From a virus: DNA of 33,958 bases. Position numbers and translations under genes: made by a program. Positions 23,729 to 30,783 of the stretch are shown here, in pieces. The stretch lies in IMG/VR virus record IMGVR_UViG_3300002144_000634, positions 1 through 33,958 of that record. The stretch is one strand, 5' to 3'. The number at the start of each line of letters is the position of its first letter. The first letter of the stretch is position 1. The notes beneath the pieces were generated by a model, which was given only the letters and a program-made list of their open reading frames with translations, had not been told where the DNA came from and did no database searches.

Positions 23729-24313
23729 CTAGATGCCTAAATGTTGTTGTAGTTTACACTTTATAATTTCTTCATCTGTAAAGAACTGGTGTAAATCGGG
23801 TCTGAAATAATTGATTGACTTCATCACTTTACGATCTGATGTTCTATATACTACGAATCTGTCCTCGACTTTCTCATAATGGCATATGACAGAGAGTTCT
23901 TCACTTCTTTGGGCGACAGTCGCCACGGCTTCTTCTTCAGTCGCGCAAGACTTTGACATATTACTTGCTTGTACTTCTTGATAGGCTGGCCATACCTTAT
24001 CTTTAAGACCATGTAACATAGTGGCGTTGCCAGTGGCAACGTAAGCAAGATCACAAATAGCATCCAAAACTTCCACGATGTCTCCGTTTTCGCAAGCTTG
24101 TCTATATTCTTCGAGTTCCTCAAGTACAAAGTCGTATACAAATTGCCACTCCTTTTTTTCTGGTATTGTTGGTTCATAAGCATTTGATTTTCCGAACGTG
24201 CGATTAAAAATTTCTACTTCATCGACGAAAGGGACGGGGTTAATAATTGTGTCCCCGTTCACTTCACTCCAGTTGCCATTATTTTTAGGAAATAAACTTA
24301 ATTGGTTACTCAT
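23729..24313 (-). CDS. MazG/PRA-PH-like NTP pyrophosphohydrolase
   Basis: A 194-residue protein. Residues about 52-100 (FVYDFVLEELEEYRQACENGDIVEVLDAICDLAYVATG) show the E-x2-E ... D-x2-x-D helices of the all-alpha NTP-PPase superfamily (PF01503), which bind Mg and cleave NTPs to NMP and pyrophosphate. In phages these clear unwanted or modified nucleotides or affect (p)ppGpp levels. The C-terminal 90 residues are unlike the family core. The 3' half is more GC-rich than its neighbours. It ends in TAG and its ATG overlaps the preceding gene by one base. Confidence 0.75.
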   Translation of the reverse strand: MSNQLSLFPKNNGNWSEVNGDTIINPVPFVDEVEIFNRTFGKSNAYEPTIPEKKEWQFVYDFVLEELEEYRQACENGDIVEVLDAICDLAYVATGNATMLHGLKDKVWPAYQEVQASNMSKSCATEEEAVATVAQRSEELSVICHYEKVEDRFVVYRTSDRKVMKSINYFRPDLHQFFTDEEIIKCKLQQHLGI

Positions 24314-24510
24314 TAAGATATAATTTTAATAATTTTTGTTTTTACAACTTTTTCAACTGAGAAATTGCTTTCCCCTTCAAAGTCTTTATACACTTTAGCT
24401 TCTGCATCTGTTGGTGATACTGCTTCTACTAAATACTTTTCTGTTATCTTTTGGATTTTACCACTTTCGTGTTCCACTACTAACTTTACGTCTACTTGCC
24501 AATAATTCAT
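24313..24510 (-). CDS. DUF4494-like small protein
   Basis: A 65-residue protein. NYWQVDVKLVVEHESGKIQK, then TEKYLVEAVSPTDAEAKVY and VVKTKIIKII follow the pattern of DUF4494, small proteins of Bacteroidota and their phages (strand, K-x-TEKYLV, A-x-S-x-T-E-AE). The function is unknown. It supports a Bacteroidota host and is coupled to the MazG-like gene by TAATG. Confidence 0.65.
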   Translation of the reverse strand: MNYWQVDVKLVVEHESGKIQKITEKYLVEAVSPTDAEAKVYKDFEGESNFSVEKVVKTKIIKIIS

Positions 24511-24513
24511 AAT

Positions 24514-24681
24514 TTATTTGCTTTCAGCAACTGATGCTTTTTTATAATCAGTGATTACTTTTTTAATAGCCTGTGCTGCTTTTCTTGCTCTTGCTTGGCT
24601 AGCTTTTGTTGTTCCCTTGTTTTCTACTGCTAAGATGTTGAAATTTGCTTCAATACTCTCAAAAATTTCTTGTTTTGTCAT
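24514..24681 (-). CDS. Histone H1-like small basic protein
   Basis: An ORF of 55 residues. The part from TKASQARARKAAQAIKKV to the end resembles the histone H1-like Hc1 family (PF07432) of Bacteroidota and chlamydiae, with a Lys/Ala-rich helix that binds DNA. The N-terminal TKQEIFESIEANFNIL is acidic. It would be a nucleoid-type protein acting on phage or host DNA. It is 3 nt upstream of the DUF4494-like gene. Confidence 0.6.
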   Translation of the reverse strand: MTKQEIFESIEANFNILAVENKGTTKASQARARKAAQAIKKVITDYKKASVAESK

Positions 24682-24712
24682 TTGTTTTTGTTTATTTATT
24701 ATTTAGTGTTTA

Positions 24713-25117
24713 TTATTTGTTATTTAATTTATAATCTTGAATAGGGGCACTATCATTTCTCTCCCAAGGGTAAATTAGCCATTCATCACCCTCGTGCGTT
24801 ACTGCGCATATACTCGGTGTATAACGCGCGGTATGGGGTTTGTGGTGGAGTACGGCGGTATAACAACCTATTGTGTTTAAAAGCGTTATTCCCGTGTCAC
24901 AAATATCATCTATTACTAAAGTATTAGGTAACATTACATCAGACCAAGGTAAACCTAGTTTATGGGATACCATTACAGCTGGAATTAAACCACCACGTTT
25001 TAAACCAAATACTGAATCTATGTTAGGTAATTCAGTAATGATTTTTTCGCATAGAGTATCAACTAAATCATTGATATCGTCCCAGCTTAAGTATATTTTA
25101 TTATCTACTTTTAACAT
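24713..25117 (-). CDS. Phosphoribosyltransferase (type I PRTase fold)
   Basis: A 134-residue protein. FGLKRGGLIPAVMVSHKLG and the PRPP loop TLVIDDICDTGITLL are the two signatures of purine-type phosphoribosyltransferases such as Gpt/Hpt. The C-terminal DEWLIYPWE matches the xanthine/hypoxanthine PRTase end. It would join a purine base to PRPP. Position 3 nt after folE, in the deazapurine operon, raises the chance that it handles a purine or deazapurine base, which is inference. Confidence 0.8.
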   Translation of the reverse strand: MLKVDNKIYLSWDDINDLVDTLCEKIITELPNIDSVFGLKRGGLIPAVMVSHKLGLPWSDVMLPNTLVIDDICDTGITLLNTIGCYTAVLHHKPHTARYTPSICAVTHEGDEWLIYPWERNDSAPIQDYKLNNK

Positions 25118-25120
25118 ATC

Positions 25121-25813
25121 TTATATATTATGTCCTCCGTTATTAATTTTGATAGAATCAAAATATTCTTGACGTGCTAAATTGGCATTGTCTTTAAAAA
25201 CTCCAGATGCCATAGTTGTGATCATTGAAGCACCTTGGTGTTTAACACCTCTACAACTTACACAATTATGTCCTGCTACTACAGTTACAATAACACCTTT
25301 GTTACCCTCAGTAATTTTTTCTACTGCATTGTGGATAGCTGATGTTAATTGTTCTTGAATTGCTCCTCTCCTACCAAATAACTCTACAATCCTATTTAGT
25401 TTAGATAAACCAATTACTTGACCATCTACTCCTGCTATATATCCAATATGAACTACACCATCTATTGTTTGGTGGTGGTGAGAACACATCGAAATTAATG
25501 GTATATTACGTTCAATTATAATACCATCATAACCATCCGATGGGAATGAAGTAATTGGAGACATTGCGGTGTATCTACCGGCCCATAAATCATTGACATA
25601 TGCTTTTGCTACACGACGGGGAGTTTCCATGGAATTTGGATCGTTTTGCCAATCGCATTTTAATGCTGTTAAAAAAGAACCAAAGGCCTCAGTTGCATCT
25701 TCAATCATGTGTTGTTTTTGTAAATCATTTAAAGGGAACCCAGGTGCTACACCATTGGCAAATCCCTCTTTTACCACTTCTAGTTCTTCGTGGATTTTTC
25801 TACGTTTGTTCAT
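25121..25813 (-). CDS. folE: GTP cyclohydrolase I
   Basis: A 230-residue protein. MCSHHHQTIDGVVHIGY and GHNCVSCRGVKHQGA hold the zinc ligands (Cys, His, Cys), and GLSKLNRIVELFGRR is the conserved central helix. It converts GTP to 7,8-dihydroneopterin triphosphate, the first step of both folate and 7-deazaguanine (preQ0) synthesis. The presence of QueD and QueE in the same operon points to preQ0 rather than folate. It overlaps the 49-residue ORF by 14 nt. Confidence 0.95.
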   Translation of the reverse strand: MNKRRKIHEELEVVKEGFANGVAPGFPLNDLQKQHMIEDATEAFGSFLTALKCDWQNDPNSMETPRRVAKAYVNDLWAGRYTAMSPITSFPSDGYDGIIIERNIPLISMCSHHHQTIDGVVHIGYIAGVDGQVIGLSKLNRIVELFGRRGAIQEQLTSAIHNAVEKITEGNKGVIVTVVAGHNCVSCRGVKHQGASMITTMASGVFKDNANLARQEYFDSIKINNGGHNI

Positions 25814-25949
25814 TTATATAACTTTTTATTTTATCAATTAAAACTAATACTTCGTCTGGTTCCATTGTTATAGCACAACAGACGTTAATATTCTCCTCTA
25901 TTTCCTCCAATATACGAAGGGCTTCTTGCTTATCCACTATACTTTTCAT
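25800..25949 (-). CDS. Small acidic protein between queE and folE
   Basis: An ORF of 49 residues: MKSIVDKQEALRILEEIEEN, then INVCCAITMEPDEVLVLIDK and a short end. It is helical and acidic with adjacent Cys residues, and of unknown function. It starts 16 nt after queE, ends in TAG inside folE (overlap 14 nt), and fills the gap exactly, so it is likely a translated gene. Confidence 0.6.
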   Translation of the reverse strand: MKSIVDKQEALRILEEIEENINVCCAITMEPDEVLVLIDKIKSYINEQT

Positions 25950-25965
25950 TCGTCTTTAAACGTTA

Positions 25966-26766
25966 TCACACACATCTGTCTTGCTCAAAAGCAATTATGT
26001 GTGGTCGCCAAGTCAACCTATATCCATTATCTCTCACCCAATCAAACATTCTTGGATATGATTGAAATAAAGCTTCCCTTGTATCCCCACTAGGCATAAA
26101 CCATACTTTGTCTTGAGGTATGTCTAGTATTTTAATACAGCCCATAATCTCTTCCAAGGCTTCTTGATTTACCCCATCCCATACGGGTTTTAGATGGTAA
26201 TCTGAATGGTAGGCTATTGATTTTGATATTGCATCATAATTAAGTCTTAACTTATTATGTTGTTTAATCATTTTCTCGTCTGTAATCGCTCCTTGAGGTG
26301 TTTCCACTCCAACAACAGGGACTGAATTTGAGAACTTAGGAGAAATTGATAGTAAATTAATCGGATAGTCAGTTGGAAGGAAATGTGAGCCTTCAGTCTC
26401 GATAGTAATAAAGATATTTCTTTCATGTGCAAAGTGTGTTAATTCGTTTACTAATGCCGACCACATTGTAGGAGAACCACCGGTAAGCATCATTTCTTTG
26501 ATATGAGGATTTTTTTTATACATCTCAACTACATCGTTAAATGTATATAAAGCTTTTTCTGGGTGTATTGAAGTATACCAGGAATCGCACCACCCTCCTT
26601 CACCGAAGTAACATCTGTGAGTACATCCTGTAGTTCTAATTACTACTGTAGGGTATCCTGCTCGTGAGCCTTCACTTTGTACTGCAGTGTATAATTCTAC
26701 TATACCTGTTTTTTTAGGGTTATTTCTATCCTCCCCTTGGATTCTTCCTAATTTTTTATGTTCCAT
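25966..26766 (-). CDS. queE: 7-carboxy-7-deazaguanine synthase-like radical SAM enzyme
   Basis: A protein of 266 residues from the ATG at 26766, which leaves 19 nt after queD; the earlier in-frame ATG would overlap queD. VELYTAVQSEGSRAGYPTVVIR is the QueE N-terminus. The cluster motif is CTHRCYFGEGGWC, that is C-x3-C-x7-C, instead of the plain C-x3-C-x2-C, an insertion between the last two Cys. MLTGGSP matches the SAM-binding GGEP-like motif. It would make carboxy-deazaguanine from the QueD product. No QueC is in the window. Confidence 0.88.
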   Translation of the reverse strand: MEHKKLGRIQGEDRNNPKKTGIVELYTAVQSEGSRAGYPTVVIRTTGCTHRCYFGEGGWCDSWYTSIHPEKALYTFNDVVEMYKKNPHIKEMMLTGGSPTMWSALVNELTHFAHERNIFITIETEGSHFLPTDYPINLLSISPKFSNSVPVVGVETPQGAITDEKMIKQHNKLRLNYDAISKSIAYHSDYHLKPVWDGVNQEALEEIMGCIKILDIPQDKVWFMPSGDTREALFQSYPRMFDWVRDNGYRLTWRPHIIAFEQDRCV

Positions 26767-26785
26767 AATTTTTTTAAGTGGTTGT

Positions 26786-27250
26786 TTATTCACTATAATA
26801 TGCAGCATTTTTCCCATGCTCCATAAATTTTACTTTTATAACTCTTACTCTATTGTTAGTTTCTTCCTTTACAAATGTGTTAAGTTTATGAAAAATATAT
26901 TCAGAAAACTTTTCAGCACCTGTTGCAGGTATTACTCTTACTTGAGCCACACCAGCATCATCCATCATTTTAAATGCTGCTAATTCTGGATCATCCTCTG
27001 CTATAATCATAGTATGATCAAAGGTGTAGTCAAACCATTCTTTTGGTGATTTACCATCAATTAAAGTTTTAGCTCGTTTCATACCTCCAAAATCCCAAAC
27101 CCAATTTCTATCGTCTAATTCACCTTCGAAGTAGACTTTAAATGATATACCATATCCGTGTACAAATCTACAATGTGTTGTTTCTGCTTTCCATTGACGA
27201 AATACTGTACTGAAACCATCAAACACTTTACTTGATTGAAATTTACCCAT
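26786..27250 (-). CDS. queD: 6-carboxytetrahydropterin synthase (QueD/PTPS family)
   Basis: A 154-residue protein. THCRFVHGYGISFKV gives the catalytic Cys and two zinc His (C-x3-HGY), WVWDFGGMKR the conserved D-F motif, FDHTMII the catalytic D-H pair, and VKFMEHGKNAAYY a third region with Glu/His. The first zinc His of the usual A-H sequence is placed in ETTHC. It turns dihydroneopterin triphosphate into carboxytetrahydropterin for QueE. It overlaps the thioredoxin gene by 8 nt. Confidence 0.9.
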   Translation of the reverse strand: MGKFQSSKVFDGFSTVFRQWKAETTHCRFVHGYGISFKVYFEGELDDRNWVWDFGGMKRAKTLIDGKSPKEWFDYTFDHTMIIAEDDPELAAFKMMDDAGVAQVRVIPATGAEKFSEYIFHKLNTFVKEETNNRVRVIKVKFMEHGKNAAYYSE

Positions 27251-27482
27251 TATACCAAGATTTAATTTCTGATTCAGATCTAATACCTGTTATTCTAGAT
27301 ATTTCATTACCTTGTGAATCTATTTTTAATAATGTAGGGACACTTCTAATTCCATATTTGGTTGATAGTTCGGTATCAGTGTCAACATCTACTTTTGTAT
27401 AAGATAAACCACTTCTTTCCATTTGGGGTCCTAATACTTTACAGGGAGAGCACCAAGGTGCAGAAAAATATAATAATTTCAT
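27243..27482 (-). CDS. Thioredoxin-like protein
   Basis: A short thioredoxin fold of 79 residues: KLLYFSAPWCSPCKVLGP with the redox site WCSPC, VDVDTDTELSTKYGIRSVPTL with the cis-Pro, and ITGIRSESEIKSW at the end. It lacks the first strand and helix of full thioredoxins, like many phage versions. It could supply electrons to a phage ribonucleotide reductase or protect the Cys-rich enzymes in this operon; which one is not shown. Confidence 0.88.
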   Translation of the reverse strand: MKLLYFSAPWCSPCKVLGPQMERSGLSYTKVDVDTDTELSTKYGIRSVPTLLKIDSQGNEISRITGIRSESEIKSWYNG

Positions 27483-27486
27483 AATT

Positions 27487-27529
27487 TAATTGTTTTATTT
27501 ATTTAATTGTTTTATTTATTTAATTGTTA
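27487..27529 (-). repeat. 17-bp AT-rich tandem repeat before the thioredoxin gene
   Basis: The 17-bp unit (plus strand TTAATTGTTTTATTTAT) occurs about 2.5 times between the 80-residue gene and the thioredoxin start. It forms the whole upstream region of the thioredoxin gene. Confidence 0.7.
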
Positions 27530-27769
27530 TACTAATTCTTCTATAATTCCTATTCCTTCACTCAATATAAGTAAACCTACTGCCATATCCAAACTATAAC
27601 ATAAGGAAATATACCCTAAAATACGGATAAAGGATTTAAGGAAGCTTATTTGTTGATGCTTTTTTGCATCTGGGAGTTGTTGTTTTTTGGGGTCATACCC
27701 ATCATGTAGTTGTACTCTTTGTTCCTTTGTTGTTTTTGGGATAATTCTGTCTTTTTTATATTTGGCCAT
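27527..27769 (-). CDS. Small protein with one membrane segment
   Basis: An 80-residue protein. The first 45 residues are basic and polar (MAKYKKDRIIPKTTKEQRVQL...), and residues about 45-75 (FIRILGYISLCYSLDMAVGLLILSEG) are hydrophobic and likely cross the membrane once. It is first in the deazapurine operon, 33 nt below a promoter. No family recognised; a role in lysis or membrane take-over is possible but unsupported. Confidence 0.6.
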   Translation of the reverse strand: MAKYKKDRIIPKTTKEQRVQLHDGYDPKKQQLPDAKKHQQISFLKSFIRILGYISLCYSLDMAVGLLILSEGIGIIEELV

Positions 27770-27801
27770 AATTTATAACTTTATTGTGCTATTTATTTAG
27801 C

Positions 27802-27832
27802 TTAAAATACGAAAAATAATTACGATATCCAA
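27802..27832 (-). promoter_or_regulatory. Promoter of the deazapurine operon (proximal)
   Basis: TTG (27830-27832), 20 nt, TATTTTAA (27802-27809) preceded by TTCG, 33 nt before the ATG at 27769. Confidence 0.65.
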
Positions 27833-27861
27833 GTTTTTTTTTATAATATCTATTAATCCAT

Positions 27862-27892
27862 TTAATATACTAAAAATAAATTGGGGGACCAA
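27862..27892 (-). promoter_or_regulatory. Promoter of the deazapurine operon (distal)
   Basis: TTG (27890-27892), 20 nt, TATATTAA (27862-27869), preceded by TTAG. The TTG lies in the loop of the upstream terminator hairpin. It is the outer of two tandem promoters 60 nt apart. Confidence 0.65.
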
Positions 27893-27902
27893 ATGGTCCC
27901 CC
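27883..27902 (-). terminator. Terminator after the RNA ligase gene
   Basis: GGGGGACC and GGTCCCCC form a perfect 8-bp stem with a 4-nt loop, followed on the minus strand by AATTTATTTTT. It lies 5 nt after the RNA ligase stop. Confidence 0.85.
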
Positions 27903-27907
27903 TAATT

Positions 27908-29029
27908 TTAATGACTATCTCCCACATCATTTTTTTCTCCATAGATTAAATAATCGGGATTGATTATTTTAGCTACTTTTTTTCTATCACCTGAGATATC
28001 TTTTATTACAATTCCTTCATGTGGTACTTTTGTTCCTTCAATAAAGTTTTTAAATACAAAATCATCTTGAATATCTTGATCCCATTTACCCTCGTAAAGT
28101 ACTTCTACATGGGGTAACTCTAATAAATCTTGAGTTATAACTTCAGTTACTTCAGTTGGTAAATATTCTCCATTTATTTTGATATCAAAAGCAGCAAATT
28201 CCATTTCTTCTAAACCATATTCATAATTCTTTTGAATACCTGCTCCATAAATCTCCCCATAAAGGATAATTCCTTCACCTAGTTCAGGATATTGTCGTTT
28301 TGCTTCCTGCCAAAGTTTATTTTTGATATCATACTTTTCAGCAATTGTTCTCCAAACATCAGTTGAGTAGAATCCTTGGGTATCAGACCCTTTTTCGCAA
28401 TTATGAGAACCATAAACATATTCATAGTCAACCAATTCATCAGCTAGTTTTATGAATTTTTTTACTTTATCCCAAAATGTTAATTTAGATTTTTTTACAA
28501 TACCATATCTAGCATTAGTTCCGTGAATCTTTCTAGTGATTTGAACTTCATCTTCTCCTGTAAACATCCCATCAACATTTTTAAGGTTAGGAAATTTATA
28601 GTAGATGTGAAAGTTTTGATTATCTCTATATTTGATTTTTCTACCTGATGCTAGTTGGATTTGTTTAACTGGAGGTTCGTATTTAGTAATACCTAAATGT
28701 GCCATTAAATCGGTTCCAGCCAGCATGTATATAGATCTGACATATTTATGTGGGATAATTAAACATTCAGAATAAACTCCTCTTAGTTTAACAGTTCTAA
28801 CTCTTGTACCTTTTCTTAAGTAGTTAGTTACTCCCATCTTTTCAGAAAGTGCTTCAGGTATTACAGCATCCGTTGTTGCTATAACAGTTAAATTTCCTAC
28901 ATTAAATTCACCTTTCTTTGTGATTGCATTCCAACCACCTGCTATTACAAGTTCGATGTTATCCGCACCTTCAATTGCTCTTACTTCATTTATTTTTGCT
29001 ACAAAACAGCAGCTGTTGTTATTTTCCAT
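27908..29029 (-). CDS. RNA ligase (Rnl5/DRB0094-like)
   Basis: A protein of 373 residues from the ATG at 29029, just after the kinase gene. The N-terminal 110 residues (FVAKINEVRAIEGADNIELV...) form an OB-like domain typical of the DRB0094/Rnl5 group. The catalytic domain has motif I ITRKIHGTNAR with the AMP-accepting Lys (about residue 167), motif IIIa LYGEIYG, motif IV HEGIVIK and motif V KVAKIIN. It seals RNA ends using ATP. With the kinase and phosphoesterase genes directly upstream it completes a repair cassette, and it sits next to the tRNA array that would need it. Confidence 0.92.
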   Translation of the reverse strand: MENNNSCCFVAKINEVRAIEGADNIELVIAGGWNAITKKGEFNVGNLTVIATTDAVIPEALSEKMGVTNYLRKGTRVRTVKLRGVYSECLIIPHKYVRSIYMLAGTDLMAHLGITKYEPPVKQIQLASGRKIKYRDNQNFHIYYKFPNLKNVDGMFTGEDEVQITRKIHGTNARYGIVKKSKLTFWDKVKKFIKLADELVDYEYVYGSHNCEKGSDTQGFYSTDVWRTIAEKYDIKNKLWQEAKRQYPELGEGIILYGEIYGAGIQKNYEYGLEEMEFAAFDIKINGEYLPTEVTEVITQDLLELPHVEVLYEGKWDQDIQDDFVFKNFIEGTKVPHEGIVIKDISGDRKKVAKIINPDYLIYGEKNDVGDSH

Positions 29030-29033
29030 TATC

Positions 29034-29453
29034 TTATAATTTAATTTCAAATCTATTTTTCATTTGTAATAATCTTTCTTCAGGCACTCCATGTTCATTT
29101 ACTCCTCCGTGTCTATTTTCTACTACTAAGGAGTAAACTCCATAGCCATATTTTTCTGCTAAGTCATAGTATGGTTGCATTTCCCAAGCTTGTGTGAAGG
29201 TATTTGATACTACAATTCTAGAACTTCCTCCTGTTATTTTTTCCATCCCTATTCCACTCTCCCATAACATGGATTGTTCTACTGTATCTTGACACCACCT
29301 ATGTGCATACTTTAGTTTTGAAGCATCGAACACATAGTCACCATCAGGATTAATAAAATATTGGTCTGCTTCAACCCATACTCCACCTATTGATTCTGCC
29401 AATGTTGATTTTCCTGCTCCAGGTAATCCTCTTAATAAAAACAATTCCTTCAT
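29034..29453 (-). CDS. P-loop kinase (polynucleotide kinase-like, AAA_33)
   Basis: A 139-residue protein. LLRGLPGAGKSTLAESIG (residues about 6-23) is the Walker A, VEADQYFIN the acceptor-site Asp region, and IVVSNTFTQAWEMQPYYDLA is typical of the NEDD4BP2/T4 Pnkp kinase-like group. It probably phosphorylates 5'-OH ends of RNA. It has no phosphatase domain, which in T4 Pnkp is fused; here the neighbouring metallophosphoesterase could fill that role. Confidence 0.85.
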   Translation of the reverse strand: MKELFLLRGLPGAGKSTLAESIGGVWVEADQYFINPDGDYVFDASKLKYAHRWCQDTVEQSMLWESGIGMEKITGGSSRIVVSNTFTQAWEMQPYYDLAEKYGYGVYSLVVENRHGGVNEHGVPEERLLQMKNRFEIKL

Positions 29454-29454
29454 A

Positions 29455-30105
29455 TTAAATTCTTTTTTCGTGATGATCTTTAGGTAAAATTAATTTTTTA
29501 ACTTCTCTATATTTCATTAAAGATATTACTTCATCTAATGAAATTGGCTCTAAATCATTCCCATCTACTCCAACATCCATTGCTTTACCTTCTGCTATTC
29601 TTAAATGTTCAGGTAAATGAACGTGACCGTGTAAATGAATTACTCCAGTGCTCATATTATCCCAACTTGCAATTGGGAAGTGCATCAAAACAAATTTAAA
29701 CTTTTCAGTTGTTGCTTTGTTTATAGGACGTCTCAAATCTAGGTTTATGTAATGGTTAACTGATTTGAATAATGATTTAACACCATTTTTATCGTTATCA
29801 ATGTGGTGATCGTGGTTACCTAATACAAGATGAATGTTTTTACATACAATCCTGTTTCTAAATTCTTCGATCATTTCAAATCCCCCAAATGACCAATCAC
29901 CTAAATGAATTAATATATCGTTTTCACCAACTTTATTGTTAATACTATCAACTAAGGCAGTATTCATATGATCAAGTGATTTAAAATCTCTTGTCAAGTT
30001 ATCAGCATCAGTCCATTTTGTAGTTGCTCTACAAATGTTTGAGTGGTTGTAATGTGTATCGGAAGTGAAAAATAATCTCTGTCCTTTTTCTAATGTGATT
30101 TTCAT
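29455..30105 (-). CDS. Calcineurin-like metallophosphoesterase
   Basis: A 216-residue protein. It has all five metal motifs of the family: FTSDTHYNH (D-x-H), LGDWSFGG (GD), VLGNHDHH (GNHD), VLMHFPIASW (H) and LHGHVHLPE (GH-x-H). It hydrolyses phosphomonoesters or diesters with two metal ions. As the first gene of a three-gene operon ending in RNA ligase, it is a good candidate for removing 2',3'-cyclic or 3'-phosphates before sealing. That role is inferred from context. Confidence 0.85.
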   Translation of the reverse strand: MKITLEKGQRLFFTSDTHYNHSNICRATTKWTDADNLTRDFKSLDHMNTALVDSINNKVGENDILIHLGDWSFGGFEMIEEFRNRIVCKNIHLVLGNHDHHIDNDKNGVKSLFKSVNHYINLDLRRPINKATTEKFKFVLMHFPIASWDNMSTGVIHLHGHVHLPEHLRIAEGKAMDVGVDGNDLEPISLDEVISLMKYREVKKLILPKDHHEKRI

Positions 30106-30128
30106 AACCGTTATTTTTTAATTATGGG

Positions 30129-30159
30129 TAAATATACGAACTAAAAATCGCGTCTCCAA
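30129..30159 (-). promoter_or_regulatory. Promoter of the RNA-repair operon
   Basis: TTG (30157-30159), 20 nt, TATATTTA (30129-30136) preceded by TTCG; the ATG is 24 nt downstream. The TTG is in the loop of the tRNA-array terminator. Confidence 0.75.
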
Positions 30160-30173
30160 ATAGGGGCGCGATT
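30146..30173 (-). terminator. Terminator of the tRNA array
   Basis: AATCGCG and CGCGATT form a 7-bp stem with a 14-nt loop, followed by TTT on the minus strand (and by a T run on the plus strand). It lies 27 nt after the last tRNA. Confidence 0.7.
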
Positions 30174-30199
30174 GTTTTTTATTGGATAAAATTTAATTG

Positions 30200-30273
30200 T
30201 GGTCCATGCAGGACTCGAACCTGCGATCTTCTCGTTATGAGCGAGCTGCTTTAACCAACTAAGCTAAAAGACC
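30200..30273 (-). tRNA. tRNA-Met (CAT)
   Basis: Anticodon loop CTCATAA, canonical T-loop TTCGAGT, D-loop with GG, discriminator A. The acceptor stem GGTCTTT/ATGGACC has one mismatch. CCA is not encoded. CAT tRNAs may also be initiator or Ile types. Confidence 0.9.
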
Positions 30274-30279
30274 AAAAGT

Positions 30280-30390
30280 GAACTAAATGTGTCATAGGGC
30301 GAAAAATCACGTTAACCAATTTTCACACTATGTAAAGCAGCTTCTTCTTTGTACCCTCTGCAGTGGGTGTCTGACACCGACATTTAGTCC
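30280..30390 (-). ncRNA. Structured spacer RNA with 11-bp terminal stem
   Basis: The ends GGACTAAATGT and ACATTTAGTTC pair over 11 bp (one G-U). Inside are a hairpin GGTGT-CAG-ACACC, a long arm closed by CACT/AGTG, and a third arm GAAAA/TTTTC. No T-loop or anticodon arm is visible. Confidence 0.45.
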
Positions 30391-30393
30391 TTT

Positions 30394-30465
30394 GTAGCGT
30401 AGCGTGGACTCGAACCACCCCCCTGGCTTATGAGACCAGGATGCAACCTTTACACTTTAACGCAA
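30394..30465 (-). tRNA. tRNA (CAT), imperfect acceptor stem
   Basis: Anticodon stem CTGGT/GCCAG around CTCATAA; T-loop TTCGAGT. The acceptor TTGCGTT/TACGCTA has two U-U mismatches and the first T-stem pair is also mismatched. Possibly a second Met or an Ile (CAT) tRNA. Confidence 0.75.
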
Positions 30466-30473
30466 TTTATAAG

Positions 30474-30545
30474 CGGTCTATGAGAGAATCGAACTCTCAT
30501 CCCTACCGTGACAGGGTAGTATCCTAGCCGTTGAACGAATAGACC
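30474..30545 (-). tRNA. tRNA-Asp (GTC)
   Basis: Acceptor GGTCTAT/ATAGACC, anticodon loop CTGTCAC on stem CTACC/GGTAG, T-loop TTCGATT, discriminator G, as expected for Asp. Confidence 0.95.
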
Positions 30546-30550
30546 TTTTG

Positions 30551-30623
30551 TGGAGCCAATGGGATTCGAACCCACATCCTCTATCGTGCAAGGATAGCGC
30601 TCAGCCAGTTGAGCTATGACCCC
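30551..30623 (-). tRNA. tRNA-Ala (TGC)
   Basis: Anticodon loop CTTGCAC on stem CTATC/GATAG, T-loop TTCGAAT, acceptor GGGGTCA/TGGCTCC with G-U pairs, discriminator A. Confidence 0.95.
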
Positions 30624-30629
30624 ATTTTG

Positions 30630-30701
30630 TACTGCCACGGAGAATCGAACTCCGATTTTATGGATGAAAACCATAGGTCCTAGCCGTTAGACGATGGCAG
30701 C
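30630..30701 (-). tRNA. tRNA-Glu (TTC)
   Basis: Anticodon loop TTTTCAT on stem TATGG/CCATA, T-loop TTCGATT, acceptor GCTGCCA/TGGCAGT (first pair G-U), discriminator A. Confidence 0.93.
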
Positions 30702-30707
30702 AAGTTG

Positions 30708-30779
30708 AGCGACTAGAGAGAATCGAACTCTCATCTTCAGATTGGAAGTCTGAAGTAATGACCATTATACGATAGTCGC
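30708..30779 (-). tRNA. tRNA-Gly (TCC)
   Basis: Acceptor GCGACTA/TAGTCGC perfect, anticodon loop CTTCCAA, T-loop TTCGATT, discriminator T. Confidence 0.95.
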
Positions 30780-30783
30780 AATT

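Noticed and set aside
25903-25914. TTCGTATATT promoter-like sequence
   Set aside because: It lies inside the 49-residue ORF (codons for LRIL) and lacks TTG at 20 nt. A similar hit near 8107-8118 lies inside a coding gene.
30450-30674. Minus-strand ORF of 74 codons in the tRNA array
   Set aside because: It runs through tRNA-Asp, Ala and Glu; open only because tRNA sequences happen to lack stops.
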